NCBI GenBank assembly: GCA_021927905.1
Contig: BLLK01000020.1
Location: forward strand, 2,232,001 to 2,296,000
Source of the DNA: Chaetoceros tenuissimus
Taxonomy: Eukaryota; Bacillariophyta; Thalassiosirophyceae; Chaetocerotales; Chaetocerotaceae
DNA: 64,000 nucleotides
Direction of reading: 5' to 3'
Shown: positions 1 to 11,572 of the stretch, piece by piece
Position numbering within the stretch: position 1 is the stretch's first letter
Layout: every line of letters begins with the position of its first letter
Notes under the pieces: generated by a model
Seen by the model: the letters and a program-made list of their open reading frames with translations, nothing else
Told to the model about the DNA's origin: nothing
Database searches by the model: none
Program-made: the position numbers and the translations under genes

Positions 1-209
1 GGTGTAACAACTGCGAATGGCAGCATTGTATTATCAATAAAGGTACTAATAGTGATAGTGCAGAAAACTTGCTGCTACTTCCAAGCACGAACATTCTAGC
101 AGGTATTGTGGTGGAGCTATGTTCTAGATGCTCAACAAGTCGCTCCAAGCCTCCGAAATTGCAGATTTTTAATATCCTTGTTATATCACTTGAATTTAGT
201 TGCTGCTAA
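1..209 (+). CDS. Possible 3' end of a gene cut by the window edge
   Basis: The third forward frame is open from the window edge to a TAA at 207-209 (68 codons). The translation begins CNNCEWQHC and contains a further CSRC, so it has paired cysteines that could bind zinc. No start can be seen and I recognise no family. The open frame is short enough to be chance, so this is only a candidate terminal exon. Confidence 0.25.
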   Translation, partial: CNNCEWQHCIINKGTNSDSAENLLLLPSTNILAGIVVELCSRCSTSRSKPPKLQIFNILVISLEFSCC

Positions 210-632
210 AGTAAAGTGAGGATGATGATGATGATAGAATAATGAAAGAGAAACTAATACGTACTACAGATTGCATCCAATATCAATGCATCTGATGCTC
301 ATACATAGTATGATAAGGTACGTAGTACGTACGACGAAGAAGAATCGTAGGCTAGCTACTTACATTTTATGTCTAGCTAATTGCCTTTTTACGACTAGAT
401 TCTCTCCAATTTCAATTTCGATTCTTCCAAAAAATGACCTCCAAAACCTTGCTCCCTTGTGCTACTACAGGTTCTATTTTTGATGAGAGCTTCTTTCGAC
501 TTCCCTCTTGTCATGATTGCTATTAAAATAAGTATTTGGAATTACTATAATGATTCTGTTGCTACCAATCTCATAAAAAACATTCTACAAAAAATTAAAT
601 CGTTCAATTTTCATAACATTCCATTCAATATC
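210..632. other. Intergenic, 5' region of the lactonase-like gene
   Basis: AT-rich DNA with a short GAT repeat near 222-236. Short open frames here (for example 271-483) lack recognisable protein character. It probably holds the promoter of the gene starting at 633. Confidence 0.5.
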
Positions 633-2031
633 ATGTTTGTAAAGTCATTTATCTTATCCTTGCTTCTTGTACCTAGCTCTTTTGGGCTTGAGACAAGTGG
701 CCTAAGAGGAGATCGCAAATCAAACAATACTTCATGTAATGCATATCCAATTCAAAAGGATGGATCCATATACATAATGACAAATGAACCTCATAATGAA
801 ATCCTTCTATATTCCAGATCTGAATCATCTGGGAGACTTGTATTCGAAGGATCATTCAGTACGAACGGATCAGGAGGACAATTATCTGGTGGTCCCTTGC
901 CTGCGCCCACTGGTAAGTTACTTGTGTATTAGTTTGAGAACATATTACATATACCATGAAATATGCTAGCTTATGTTGGCCTCATTAATTCAAGATGATC
1001 CTCTAGGAAGTCAAGATAGCCTTATTGTTGCAGGATCATGCCTTCTTGCAGCAAATGCTGGATCAAATGATATCTCTAGTTTTCGAATTATCGATAGTGA
1101 AAGTATTGAGTTTGTTGAAAAAGTCCCGTCTGGTGGAAATTACCCAGTTAGTCTCACTCATCGAGATGGACTTGTCTATTCTTTGAACGCTGGTCTTGAT
1201 GGAGACGGAGGTAACCCAGGCAGTATCCAGGGATTTCAGTTGCTAGGTTACAGCTGTAAGCTTAAAGCAATCGGAGATAGTATTTCTCTTGACCAATCTA
1301 CATCTAGCGGTGACGCAGCCGCGCCCATCTTTCCTGCCAGTCCGGCGCAAATTGGCTTCTCACCAGAAGGCAATATCATACTCACCATTAAATCAAATGG
1401 AGGAAACAATGAATTTCCCTCTCGGGGATCAATAAATATGTATTCTATTGATAAGGAAACAGGAATGGTTGATGGACTGACTCGGACTTTTGTCGAAGGG
1501 AACATACCTTTTAGTTTTGATTTTGATGAGGAGGGCAATTTCTTGCTTGTCGAAGCGTTTGGGAGCTCTCCAGTTGGATCCCCCAATGCAGGACGAGTGA
1601 CAATGTACAAAAATATTAATAGCGCACCTAGTCTAGTCCAAGCAGGAGATACTGGTCAAACAACATCCTGTTGGAACCGATATAATACGAGAAACTCCTG
1701 TGCCTACACTACAAATAATGGTGGGAGTTCCATAACGTCTTTCAGAGTGACTAATGGAAGCTTGGAGTTGGTTGAAAAAGAAGCAGCATCTTTGGACGTC
1801 CCTATTGACTTTAGCTTCTCGCCGGATCAAAACTTTCTTTATGCCGTAGCTACTGGGCATGTATCTGGTGATCCAGAGGCAAGTCAACCAGCAATCTACG
1901 TTTACAAAATCAAGTGCAATTGTCGCTTGACAAAAGTCCAGAGAGTTATTGATGGAATCCCAAACGAAGCCGATAGAGAAATAAATGCAAATGGAGTTGC
2001 CAATGGCATTGTGGGTCTTGCTGTTTATTAA
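633..2031 (+). CDS. Secreted lactonase-like seven-bladed beta-propeller protein
   Basis: Two exons, 633-912 and 995-2031, joined across an 82-bp GT-AG intron, give 438 residues. The N-terminus (MFVKSFILSLLLVPSSFG) is a clear signal peptide, so the ATG at 633 is preferred over upstream in-frame codons. The body resembles the lactonase family related to 6-phosphogluconolactonase and muconate cycloisomerase: the family motif LGSQDSL is followed by NAGSNDISSF near the N-terminus, with later repeats such as GNIPFSFDFDEEGNF and PIDFSFSPDQNFLYAV that look like propeller blades. The splice junction restores GGPLPAPT followed by DDPLGSQ, which fits the family. With a signal peptide it acts outside the cytosol, so a pentose-phosphate role is unlikely. 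The substrate is unknown. Confidence 0.8.
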
Positions 2032-2556
2032 AGTCATGATTTCGATACTTAACAAAGGGAAAGAAGGGGAAAGGGATTGTGATCACGAAAGCATTTATTT
2101 TTTGCTATAGAGTCGATTCTTCTACGTAAGTAAGCACTGAGTATTATAAAAATCATTGAAGAGAAATAATTATAGATTCTTCACTAGCCAGAAGATGTAC
2201 TTGTTCGCTCTCCCAAATACATCAAAAAAGAGTCACAAAAGACACTCACCTGACCACAACGATAACACACTAATTACAACTTGTTACATGGCTCTCAAAT
2301 AGTTTTATCAAAAAATGAGGAATTATAGAAGGCGCAACGCAATATCTGCGCATTCAACTTCCATCGAAGCTCAAGCACTTCGAACTTTTACTCGCTTAGC
2401 ACAGAGCTGTCATAATCGTGGTGGCCTTCGCCATCCAGACAGTTTTGATTTACAAATTGCAGATACTGACACCAAAAAGACTGTTGATTGTGTAGAGAAA
2501 ACAAAATCTGCATTTTCTTTTCCTTCCATAGCACCTGCTGCTTAGTTATAAAAAGA

Positions 2557-4425
2557 ATGGAGAAAAGACCACTTTCGAGATACTCTCGGAAGCATGGGAA
2601 AGATGGAATTTCAGTGGATACTGCAATCAAGAGGGGGAAAGTGGCACTTGCCGAGGCAGAAGATCACATTCGAGTGTTTGAGGAATATCTTCAAGCCTCA
2701 TTGGGTCACGAGAAAGAGTTAGAAAGGGATACAAGTTTGGATGTTGGAGAAGAAGATGAATGTTGGGATGCTGCTGAAGAGAAAATCAATTCTGGATGTT
2801 CTCTTGATGAGATTCTAGAGACGATGGACCCCATTGTAAACATATTGGCAAAGGAGGGAAATGATTTTTACCAAAAGGAAGAAATGAATAAAAATGAAGT
2901 TCTACACAGTAATACATTCAAAACAAATCGCGATAATATAATCGATTCTTCGATCGATGGAATACATTTTGCTCCAATGGGTTTGAAGGATGCTAGACTT
3001 TTGTTACAAATCGATAAAAAGCAGCCAAACAAGCGAAAAACCATTCGAGAATTTGATCCATCAAGATTGTCAGTAAATCAACGGGCAATGAAAAAAGGTA
3101 TGCTGAAGAAACCTACATGCGACGTGTCTGAGGAGTTGAAACAATTCAAAGCAAGACCACTACCTGGAGGAGTCATTGTACGGAATGACCTATATGCATT
3201 GACAAAAGCAGCAGAAGGGAAAATGAGTAAGAAAAAGATCGATTCTGCAGATGATGTATCCCTAAAGTCTTGTCAGAATAGACTTGATGCTTCTGTGCTT
3301 CTCAACAATAGTAATATGTACATGCCTATGGTTGACGTCAAAATAGATGAAAATAATGACAACCATGTTCAAAATGGAGTGAAACGATATAAATTGAGTA
3401 AAGAAATTTACGAGGCGACAACAAAGGTGATTGAACAGGATTTTGAGGATGACTCATCATCGTTTTGTTCTATCCAAGAGGATCACGATGTGTTGGATCT
3501 ACATCAACAAATTTCAAAACTCCATGCTAAGCTACAGTTGAAGAAAAAACAATGTATACGTACAATCCATGCCATTGAAGACGAAACCAAGTGTAGAACA
3601 ATCAGCGAAACAAAAATTGGCAAGTTTCAGCAAGAAGAACCGGCAAGCCTAGAGACTACAATGGACGATGCAACTAGTGTATACAGCTTCAATTCCTCTT
3701 CACTCGGGAGTGCAAGAACAAGCTCTCTTTACAAGAGACAAAAGAAATGGTTGGAAAACCTCGAAAGGAAGAAAATTGAGCAGCGTGCTTCCAATCAATC
3801 AAAGGAACTGATTCAAGTCACTGGCAGACCGGACTTGAGGCTTGCCAAGAGGTCGTGGTCAAAAGCTAAAATGGAACACGACGGAATCCTCGAGATATCA
3901 AAAAAGAAGGATGAGCAGATTCAACGAGAGAAGAACGAAAAAGAAAGACAGAATCATTTGAAACAAGTCAAAGAAGCTGAAGAGATCAAACGAATAGCAA
4001 ATGTGCAAGCCAAAGTTGCAAAGAAATCTATCGACAGAAAAGTGCAGTCCGAATATGTAGATAAGCTCTCCCGACCGAACAAAAGAGTAGAATCCAAACA
4101 TACTCCTGCAGAACAAGATAAAAACTTGAGTCAAAAAAACTTTCAAGCGAAGGAGAAAAGTCACGGCAAGAACAATAATATCATCTCGGACGAAAGGAGA
4201 GAAGAAACAAGGCCAACAACACCTGCTCAGCCATCTTTTGCAGATATGGACGATGATGAGTTTGCAAAAATGATTAAAAAGGTGCAAGCGAGGGCGAAGA
4301 AGGAGCTTCGAAGGAGTACTATTGTGAAACAAGACAAAGTGAGAAGAATAATGAAAGACGAGAAGACAAAGAAACGAGATGGATCAATAGTAAAAGGGAT
4401 ATCTAACAGTCCTTATAAAACTTAG
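2557..4425 (+). CDS. Coiled-coil protein with FKARPLP motif (microtubule-protein-like)
   Basis: Single-exon reading from the ATG at 2557 gives 622 residues. An open frame at 2315-2489, rich in charged residues, can be joined in frame by a 56-bp GT-AG intron (2490-2545); the real start may therefore be 2315. The protein is hydrophilic, with acidic and Ser-rich stretches and long Lys/Glu-rich heptad-like segments in its last third. About residue 200 has QFKARPLPGGVIVRNDLY; FKAxPxP motifs occur in TPX2 and FAM161-type microtubule and ciliary proteins. The C-terminal part has RPTTPAQPSFADMDDDEFAK. I do not recognise a full domain, and the microtubule link is inference from one motif. It converges on the gene ending at 4492. 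Confidence 0.7.
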   Translation: MEKRPLSRYSRKHGKDGISVDTAIKRGKVALAEAEDHIRVFEEYLQASLGHEKELERDTSLDVGEEDECWDAAEEKINSGCSLDEILETMDPIVNILAKEGNDFYQKEEMNKNEVLHSNTFKTNRDNIIDSSIDGIHFAPMGLKDARLLLQIDKKQPNKRKTIREFDPSRLSVNQRAMKKGMLKKPTCDVSEELKQFKARPLPGGVIVRNDLYALTKAAEGKMSKKKIDSADDVSLKSCQNRLDASVLLNNSNMYMPMVDVKIDENNDNHVQNGVKRYKLSKEIYEATTKVIEQDFEDDSSSFCSIQEDHDVLDLHQQISKLHAKLQLKKKQCIRTIHAIEDETKCRTISETKIGKFQQEEPASLETTMDDATSVYSFNSSSLGSARTSSLYKRQKKWLENLERKKIEQRASNQSKELIQVTGRPDLRLAKRSWSKAKMEHDGILEISKKKDEQIQREKNEKERQNHLKQVKEAEEIKRIANVQAKVAKKSIDRKVQSEYVDKLSRPNKRVESKHTPAEQDKNLSQKNFQAKEKSHGKNNNIISDERREETRPTTPAQPSFADMDDDEFAKMIKKVQARAKKELRRSTIVKQDKVRRIMKDEKTKKRDGSIVKGISNSPYKT

Positions 4426-4491
4426 TTTTCTTTCGTTTTTGAAAAAGTTTCATGTAACATTCCTATTCATTTCATGCTCTGATTCATGGAC

Positions 4492-5079
4492 TCATTTCTC
4501 TGCCCTCTTTCCAAGTGTATCTTCTCCAACTTCGCCTCCACGAAGCATGTCATCTCGTTCCTTCAAAAGTTTCTTTTTATAATCTTCCAAACTAGTTTCC
4601 TCATCCTGCGCCTCTAATAATTCCAACTTCAATTCTCTCAAATTCCGAATACATTCAAGCCTGTCTTGTTCATCGTATGCAAACTGGACACTTTCCTTTG
4701 TCTCTTCAACTTCCACTTCTAGTCTGGTGATGCAATGTCTCACATGTCTCATTTCATGTTCCAATTTCATAAGCTCATCCTTGATAATCTTTGAATAAAA
4801 AAGTGTAGGGTTGCATTCTTTCAGGTGATATATCTTGCAGTCTCCACAGAGTATGAGTCCGCAACAGTTCTCGCATCGCACAGTACATTGCTCGCAAAGT
4901 ATCTTACTTCCCTCTTCTTTGGAACAAATCATGCATTGCTCGCTTTTTGAACACTTTGAACACAACGATATGTAACAACCATGGCAGCGCTCACTGGTGG
5001 TGTGATCGCATTCCTTTCCACATTGCTCACAATCATTCCTACCATAGGAGTTGTAGCGTCTCGATGCGTATGATGCCAT
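4492..5079 (-). CDS. Cys-rich zinc-binding plus coiled-coil protein
   Basis: One exon, 195 residues. The N-terminal half holds a run of CxxC pairs (CEQCGKEC, CHGCYISLCSKC, CMIC, CEQCTVRCENC, LCGDC) followed by H and C, which looks like several small treble-clef or B-box-like zinc sites between residues 17 and 90. The second half (about 95-185) is a heptad-rich coiled coil. There is no canonical RING spacing, so E3 ligase activity is not claimed. It is tail-to-tail with the preceding coiled-coil gene, with only about 65 bp between stops. Function unknown. Confidence 0.75.
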   Translation of the reverse strand: MASYASRRYNSYGRNDCEQCGKECDHTTSERCHGCYISLCSKCSKSEQCMICSKEEGSKILCEQCTVRCENCCGLILCGDCKIYHLKECNPTLFYSKIIKDELMKLEHEMRHVRHCITRLEVEVEETKESVQFAYDEQDRLECIRNLRELKLELLEAQDEETSLEDYKKKLLKERDDMLRGGEVGEDTLGKRAEK

Positions 5080-7052
5080 TTAATTTTGAAAATAGATGAG
5101 GATTCCTGTGTACTTGTAGTGGTTTAGATTCGATATCAATTTGGTTCAAGAATTGAATACATTTCTTTACTTACTTAGATTCAAGGTTAAAATGATGCCA
5201 ATGGACAACTTTAGGTGTTTCAATAAGTGAAGAAATGAAACTACTTCTGGGAAAGTGAAAGAATTAGACAGCTGTAATCGAGTTTTTAAGCGCGGTGTAT
5301 TTGATTTTTCAAATTTTATTTGCAAAAAGAATAGAAAAAAAATGATTTGTTAGGAAATTTATTAAAAACAACTCAGACCCAACGGATCTCCTTTCCACTT
5401 CAACTATCAAAAGGCCATGACAAATTTTCTTTCAGAGAGATTTTCTTGATCGGAGACAAGTGGGAATGTTGTAATTCAAAATGGCGAGTTGACAGGATTA
5501 TCAGTAAATGAGACGGAAATGCACCTTGACTAGTATAATCTGTTTTAGATAAAAGTGATCTGCTTGGTTCAAACCGAGAGTTGATTCATAGACTAACAAC
5601 TCTAATAATTGGCAACCAGTCTTGCAGCAATATAACTTTCTACAGTCCGTCATTAATTTAAAACTTAATCTACCCAGAGGACAGATTGAATTCAATGTGC
5701 TTTCGCCTCCACATAGAAGCTCCACATGCTCGAGGATTGGAAATCCAACATGACTCATGTCCGAGCGTTCAAGAGATATGTTCAACGTTTCTATCGCTTC
5801 AAATAAAGTTTTAGATGACGATATGCTTGCATGTGGTATATGTTATCATAGGCTTTTCAACAAGCAACTTCTCAAAAGTCTGGATAGAAAAAGTCTCGTG
5901 AAACCATATGTCTGTCCATCGAGTTATTTTGCAGGCTACAGAGGACAACTATTTAGATTTTTGAACCTACCACAACCTCGGTCAGCTTTCTAATCAACTT
6001 CAGGAGTCAGCTTTCTGCACGATCTCATGGAAAATTGAATGTCATCCCTTCCTGACGCTAATATAGCACCTGCAAGAGCATCTTCAGGTCTCGTTGAAGT
6101 TACCATCAATGTAATACTTCAAGCCGTGGTGCTGATTAAGCTAGCGCCTCCAACATGCATAGTATTTTCGATGTGAAATGTAGAAAATCAACTTCAATCA
6201 CCAAAGTGTTCTTCAATAAAAGAACCCGATTTGAACCTCGAAATAGAAAATTTATGAGATCGTAATCCTTCTCTTTTCAAATCCTCTGACTCCATTCACT
6301 TTTTTACTCGTGACTGAAAATTCAAATAAAGATACCGTAAGTATCTCTTCCTTATTCTCTTTCCCTCGAGCTCTCCAATTAGAATGCGAGTCCTCTTTAC
6401 TCATAACACTAGATCCTCTTGTTAATATTTCCAACTCTACAAATACATCGTACACGCTTGACGTTCGTCGAATCCCAGGTTAACTCAATTGAGTAAGGTT
6501 AGGGTTCTGAGAAGTCAACGTGTACGATGTACTTATAAAATTAAAACTACTATCAACGGATGTATCTTTTCCACTAACATATCTCAAACATGTGATATTC
6601 ACTGATAGCCACAACTTGGAACTTCCTTTTGCAAGTCCATTCCATAAAAGTTGGGGGTGGGCCGAAGGTCCACCTCACTCCTCTAGCAATATCTTGGAGA
6701 TTGCGAAGTCGCCTAAAACAATGTGAAAGTCATAGTAAACCTTACTAAACTTCAGCTGACTTGCTCGGTCATTGCTTTCCTTACAAGTCAGTCCTCGGTC
6801 TAATATGCGAAGCTTCAGTGTTTTTCTGGATTTCGCGTCAGAAAACTGATCTTCGCGGTTTAGGTCCTATTCTCGACTAGGTTGTTAAACCTAACGCAAG
6901 TGTGCTTATCGTATGGTGCACTCTAGCGTCACAAAGTAATAGCACTTGCAACCCCCCCAATCAAAATGTACTAAAGAAGACTATCTACCACTTGACTTCC
7001 AGCTTTGCCTCGAGCTATCTGAGAATCCCTTCTATACGTCTTTCCAGGATCC
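5080..7052. other. Gene-poor region without a supported gene
   Basis: Open frames here are short (up to 94 codons), have no family features and conflict between strands. The stretch contains an inverted repeat at 6444-6531. Its position beside a fossil recombinase suggests decayed mobile DNA, but I can identify no element ends. Confidence 0.5.
6444..6531. repeat. Inverted repeat with 18-bp core arms
   Basis: TACATCGTACACGCTTGAC at 6444-6462 is the reverse complement of GTCAACGTGTACGATGTA at 6514-6531 except for one inserted base. Weaker similarity continues outward on both sides for a few tens of bases, so both flanks can be read as a peptide beginning MYDV. The loop is about 51 bp. It could be a small element's ends or a hairpin; no target duplication was found. 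Confidence 0.6.
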
Positions 7053-7650
7053 TCACAGACTTTTGCTAAAAGATAAAATGTGTTTCAATACTTTCTTGTG
7101 TTCTAAATAATATTCCATTATCCCCATGTTTGGGATACCTCCTCTAGCTGTTTCGTATCTTCGCCAACGATTGACTAGCTTGATAGTAAATTCATTCACG
7201 TCTTCATTCGCTGCTGTACTAGCAGCACCTCTCCTGAATGATCTGTATATTCCGTACATCTCTCTGACTTCCCATTCATTGGGAATGAGTTCAACCTGTA
7301 ATTGCGTAGCTTGAATGTTTTCTAATGCTTCTAGAATAGGTTCCTCTAGATCCTTGGTCTTCAATAAAGCTCCACTAACATCGCAGAACAAAGGTCCATT
7401 CTTTCCTATTTTGTTCTCAGACCTTAACATAGCCACTGCTCTTGGTACTGGTCTAATTCTTTGGACTCCTACCAGTGCAAATACCTGTAGCGTATTGAAA
7501 AAAATGATCCCAGAAATAACTTAAAATATTTCGACCTGGTCCTGGACACGCATCATGTGAGGTCTTTGCGGCATTCTTTGAGCATTTTGGTTTCACCAAA
7601 GCAGGGATTCCCTCCACTATTCTTACAAACACATCCCATCCTTCCACCAT
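7053..7650 (-). mobile_element. Fossil tyrosine-recombinase fragment (Crypton- or DIRS-like)
   Basis: The reverse strand encodes a fragment resembling the C-terminal part of eukaryotic mobile tyrosine recombinases, with RSFRRGAAS, then VNRWRRYE, then EYYLEH and a terminal FSKSL. Additional related-looking sequence may lie upstream to about 7650. Only a piece of an element is present, with no ends visible, so it is an old broken copy. The family (Crypton DNA element or DIRS-type retroelement) cannot be decided from this part. Confidence 0.5.
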
Positions 7651-7713
7651 AGCCCATTAAAATTCAGTTTCGATCTTGGCAAAGTCGATGTGGATTTCGA
7701 GCCAAATCCGACT

Positions 7714-7747
7714 GAAGAAGAAGAAGAGAGAGAGAGAGAGAGAGAGC
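7714..7747. repeat. GAA/GA microsatellite
   Basis: A short GAA run passes into a perfect (AG)n tract, about 34 bp in all, roughly 300 bp upstream of the phosphate transporter start. Such tracts are common in promoters; no function is implied. Confidence 0.9.
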
Positions 7748-8034
7748 TTTCTAGCTATCTTAATAATAAATGGCTATCCATTTCCTCCTCCGTCTGTTGC
7801 GTGCTGCGTACGTACTAGCTAAAGTTAGTTTCAGATCAAAAATCAATGACGTGCTAGCCTAGACATCTTCTTCTTATCAATTCTCAATTCTCACAAATCT
7901 ACATCTGCATGTAAAAATTCTTAAAGATAGAGAGGTCGAATCTTCATAAACAAAGACTCTGTTCCAGAGAAGAGGAGAACGTTGGGCAATAAGAGAATAG
8001 AACATCATTTTGTACAGCGAGCAGCGAGAAAGCA

Positions 8035-9847
8035 ATGGAACCACCAACGGCTAGACAATTTGAGGAAAGCTTTTTATCAAATGATCATCTTGCACCGCTA
8101 TCTCATGAAAACAACAACATGGTCAACAATGGAAGAAATGCAAACTACAGTAATATCAACAATGACCAATCTCCGCCGTCAATTCTGAAATCCATTCTTA
8201 GTTCTCAAGATCAAATTATAGCCATGATCTCGAACTATTCCACTTCTTACAATGTGGTATCCATCTCCATTTTGATTCCTATTTTATCATCGAGTACGTT
8301 GAACTACGCACAATATTTGACTCCTGCAAGTGGTTCGCTGGTTGCATCATCCTTGATTGCAGGTATGATTATTGGCCAGCTAGTTGGTGGAGCTCTAGGA
8401 GATTTGATTGGAAAAAAGAAGGCAATGATGTTTGTCATGACATTACAGATATTAGGGTGTTTAGGAAGCAGTATTTTTATATCTGAAACACCGCTTTTAT
8501 TTATTTTTGATGGTTGGAATATATTTGAGCAACTGGGACTTTGGAGATTTATAGTTGGCTTGGGATGTGGCGGAGTTTATCCATTGGCAGCTGCCATGTC
8601 GAGCGAGTCAACCAAGTCCAGTGAAAATGATGATGATCAACACCAAGAAAATGAAAGAGATGATCACGAAGCTCAAGCACAGATGCAAGTGCAGAAGTTG
8701 AAGATGCTTGCCACCACTTTTTCCACACAAGGCGTAGGCTTTGTGTCTGTTCCAATTGTAGGATTATCAGCTCTCTTGATTCTAGGTGAAAACAACATGG
8801 ATATTGTTTGGAGATTCATCTTGTTCTTTGGAAGTATTCCAGGATTTATTCTTTTGATACTTCGGTTCAGAGCTATGCATTCTAGAAACATTATTCAAGA
8901 GTCTGAAGTACTTCCATTACCACAAGATGATAGTGATGGGAATGCTGAAGACTTACCTTCAAATAATGATGAAGAATCAAGAATTGAAAGCCATGCATTG
9001 GAGGTTGAAATGGCAAGTGACAGTGACAGCGATGATAACAACGAGGAAGAAAGCGAAAATATTGTTGAGGAGGAATCTAAACAAAGTTTATTGTCTGCGA
9101 TAAGAAGTGAAGAAAATCTGTTGATGAAACTCATTGGAACTGCGGGTACGTTTACTACCTTTCTTCACTCTCTTCTTATTTCATTTTGCCAAATCTAATT
9201 CCACTACTACTGTCTAAACAGGGACTTGGTTTTTATTTGATGTTGTGTTTTATGGCAATACTCTATTCCAACCAGTTGTTATTAAAACGGCTTTTGGATA
9301 CGACGATGGAGACAATGCAAATCAAGATGACGAGTTTGCAAATATTGTGGACAACATAAGAGACTCCATGATACTTAGCATCATTGCTTTACCGGGCTAC
9401 TTTGTTTCAATAGCTTTGATTGGTAGACGGATTTTTTTCAAATTCACAGCAACACCAAGATTCATTCAAATTCAAGGGTTCGCAATCATGGCTTTGTTAT
9501 ACCTTATTATTGGTATATCATGGGAGCATCTGACAGAGCATCACTGGCTTTTAGTACTTTTATATGGAAACACATTTTTCTTTTCAAACTATGGACCAAA
9601 CACTACAACGTTTATGCTTCCCTCAATCACTTTCTCTGAAAATTGCAAAAGTACTCTTAATGGCATTTCCGCAGCTGCTGGTAAAGCTGGTGCCTTGACT
9701 GGAAGCCTTTTGTTTGAACCAATTGCTAATAAATATGGCGACGGTACAGTAATGATGTTGTGTGCATTCACTAGCGTCATAGCTGGAATCATTACATATT
9801 TCTGTACAAAACCACCAAAGACTAGAAGTATTGGAGTGCAGTTATAG
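8035..9847 (+). CDS. PHO84/PHT1-type phosphate:H+ symporter (MFS)
   Basis: Exons 8035-9145 and 9222-9847 are joined by a 76-bp intron, giving 578 residues. The splice restores LIGTAGTWFLFDVVFYGN, a signature of PHO84-like transporters just after the central loop. Earlier features are a hydrophobic N-terminal set of helices, GGALGDLIGKKKAM (the MFS loop 2-3 motif) and GLGCGGVYPLAAAMSSE. The central cytoplasmic loop is long and strongly acidic (SDSDSDDNNEEE). The second half ends with several helices and NGISAAAGKAGALTGSLLF. It should import inorganic phosphate across the plasma membrane or an internal membrane. Length and the missing sugar-transporter motifs favour phosphate, though another organic anion cannot be excluded. 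Confidence 0.88.
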
Positions 9848-9968
9848 CATCTATACCCGTGGCAAAACAACAAATTTCTATGAAAATGTAAAATAAAACT
9901 ACAAAAATACCATTTTAAACGTAATGATTCTATTTATCCCAACCCAAAATTGACAACATGAAAGGTCC

Positions 9969-11055
9969 CTAAGGGAAGATATCATGCAACTTGCCCATGT
10001 ATAAAAGAATCAACCACATTGCTCCCACCAAAATAGACAACATCGACGAAAAGACTTCCAACCGATACTCCAAATTTGAACTCTTTGCAGAGACGCATGA
10101 TGTACAAACTCCGTAAAGCGCAGCATAGGTTCCCATTACCAAAGTACTTGTTACACAAAATGAAGATAAATAAACAATTGAAAGCCAAGCATTATGTAAC
10201 TGAACGGCTGGAATTACTCCCAACACACCACCAGGACCGGCTATTCCATGAACGATACCAATGCAAACTGAAATAATTTGTTTTGAAAGTCCAGTCCCTT
10301 CAGGGTAATGATAATGATGATGATCCTCGATATCCATAGCACCATCTCTATAAGCTCCTGCTGTATCTGCCATAGAAAGGGAAGCTTCTCCCGTCTCGTA
10401 TTGTAGAGTTGTGCTGCGGAACTCATCTTCTTCATCATCAAAGATGGAAGTACGAAGATCCCTTGGAGCAATATCTGTTGGATACTGCTGCGCAATGCTG
10501 AGAAGACTTTTATCACTATTATCCTTCACCATACTCTTACGTCTAATGGTACTCTTGTTTTGGTTGCTATCATCATCATATTCAAAATCAGATGTATGAA
10601 ACATGGAACGTCTCATTTCTGCATCATCAATTGTATCACTATTTCTCTTCTTCATAACTTTACAAGAACTATAAATTCCCAATGCAAGCATAAATATTCC
10701 AACAAAAGATTCAGCTAAGGATTCCACTTTTTCGGGTATTTCAATGTAACCGTCATCACTACCTCTTGACATGAGAATGAAGAATGTCCCGACTACAATC
10801 AGCCCGATAGAGTGGCCGAGGCCCCATCGCACACCATAATAAAATGCTTGGCAATTTCCAACATTTGCAGATAGTGTCGCGAGTGCTGAGAGATGATCGG
10901 GTCCAGTTAAAACATGCACTATGCCTAGTCCCTATTTCATTTTTTTCACAATTATTTCATTTAGTTTTTGTGACATTATTTCAAACATCGTAGAATCCAG
11001 GTTCGTCTTCTAAGGTACTTACTATTCCAGTTCCAACCAATGTAAATGTGCTCAT
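9969..11055 (-). CDS. NicO/UreH-type nickel-cobalt transporter-like membrane protein
   Basis: Exon 1 is 11055-11023 (MSTFTLVGTGI) and exon 2 is 10931-9969, separated by a 91-bp intron; together 331 residues. Splicing yields GLGIVHVLTGPDHLSAL, the H-x4-GPDHL metal-binding signature of the nickel/cobalt transporter superfamily, followed by RWGLGHSIGL and, after a long hydrophilic loop, GIVHGIAGPGGVLGVIP, a second family motif. About six membrane segments are visible. The middle loop is acidic and has HHHYHYPEG, a possible metal-sensing stretch. Nickel delivery to urease is plausible in a diatom, but the metal is not shown by the sequence. It converges on the phosphate transporter. Confidence 0.82.
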
Positions 11056-11572
11056 TTTCTTTATTGTCCTTCGCGATTTGTTTAGACTCTCTGATTTATA
11101 GATATGTTAGATTGGACGAGACAACGAAATTATCCATGTAATCAAATACAACTGGTAGGTAGGTACAAATGGTAGATAAGGTAAAGATGGAATATGTAAT
11201 GCAAACCCTTGCACTTTCAGATTTCAGAGAGGAGAGAGGAGAGAGATTGATTTTAGATACTAACACTGGATACGTACGCATAGAAAAAAGCTGTTGAGTT
11301 ATATAGCTAGAAGCTAGCTGGTTTCATCGAATAACAATGACGCTGACTACCTCTAGCCCTTTGTAAAATTTGTAAACGAAGAAAACTGTCATACTTGCAA
11401 TTGAAATTGTAGTTTATATATTCAATATTATGCAATACTATATTTTTAATTCTCTAATGGATAAAATGAAAATACACAAATTTCATTTCCATTTCATGGC
11501 ACTTTGCTAATTCGATTGATTCTTCAAAACTTACTTTGGATTTTGCAATGAAAAAACAAACAACACTCATAT
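11056..11572. other. Intergenic, no gene seen
   Basis: AT-rich sequence upstream of the NicO-type gene and downstream of the papain-like gene. It has a GA-rich patch near 11227-11248 and scattered GTACGT/CGTACG-type short palindromes. Nothing coding is supported. Confidence 0.5.

Noticed and set aside
5501-5993. Overlapping reverse and forward open frames of 94 and 78 codons
   Set aside because: They conflict with each other, have no domain features and lie in AT-rich gene-poor DNA.
9589-9873. 94-codon reverse frame opposite the phosphate transporter
   Set aside because: Shadow of the coding strand; no independent features.
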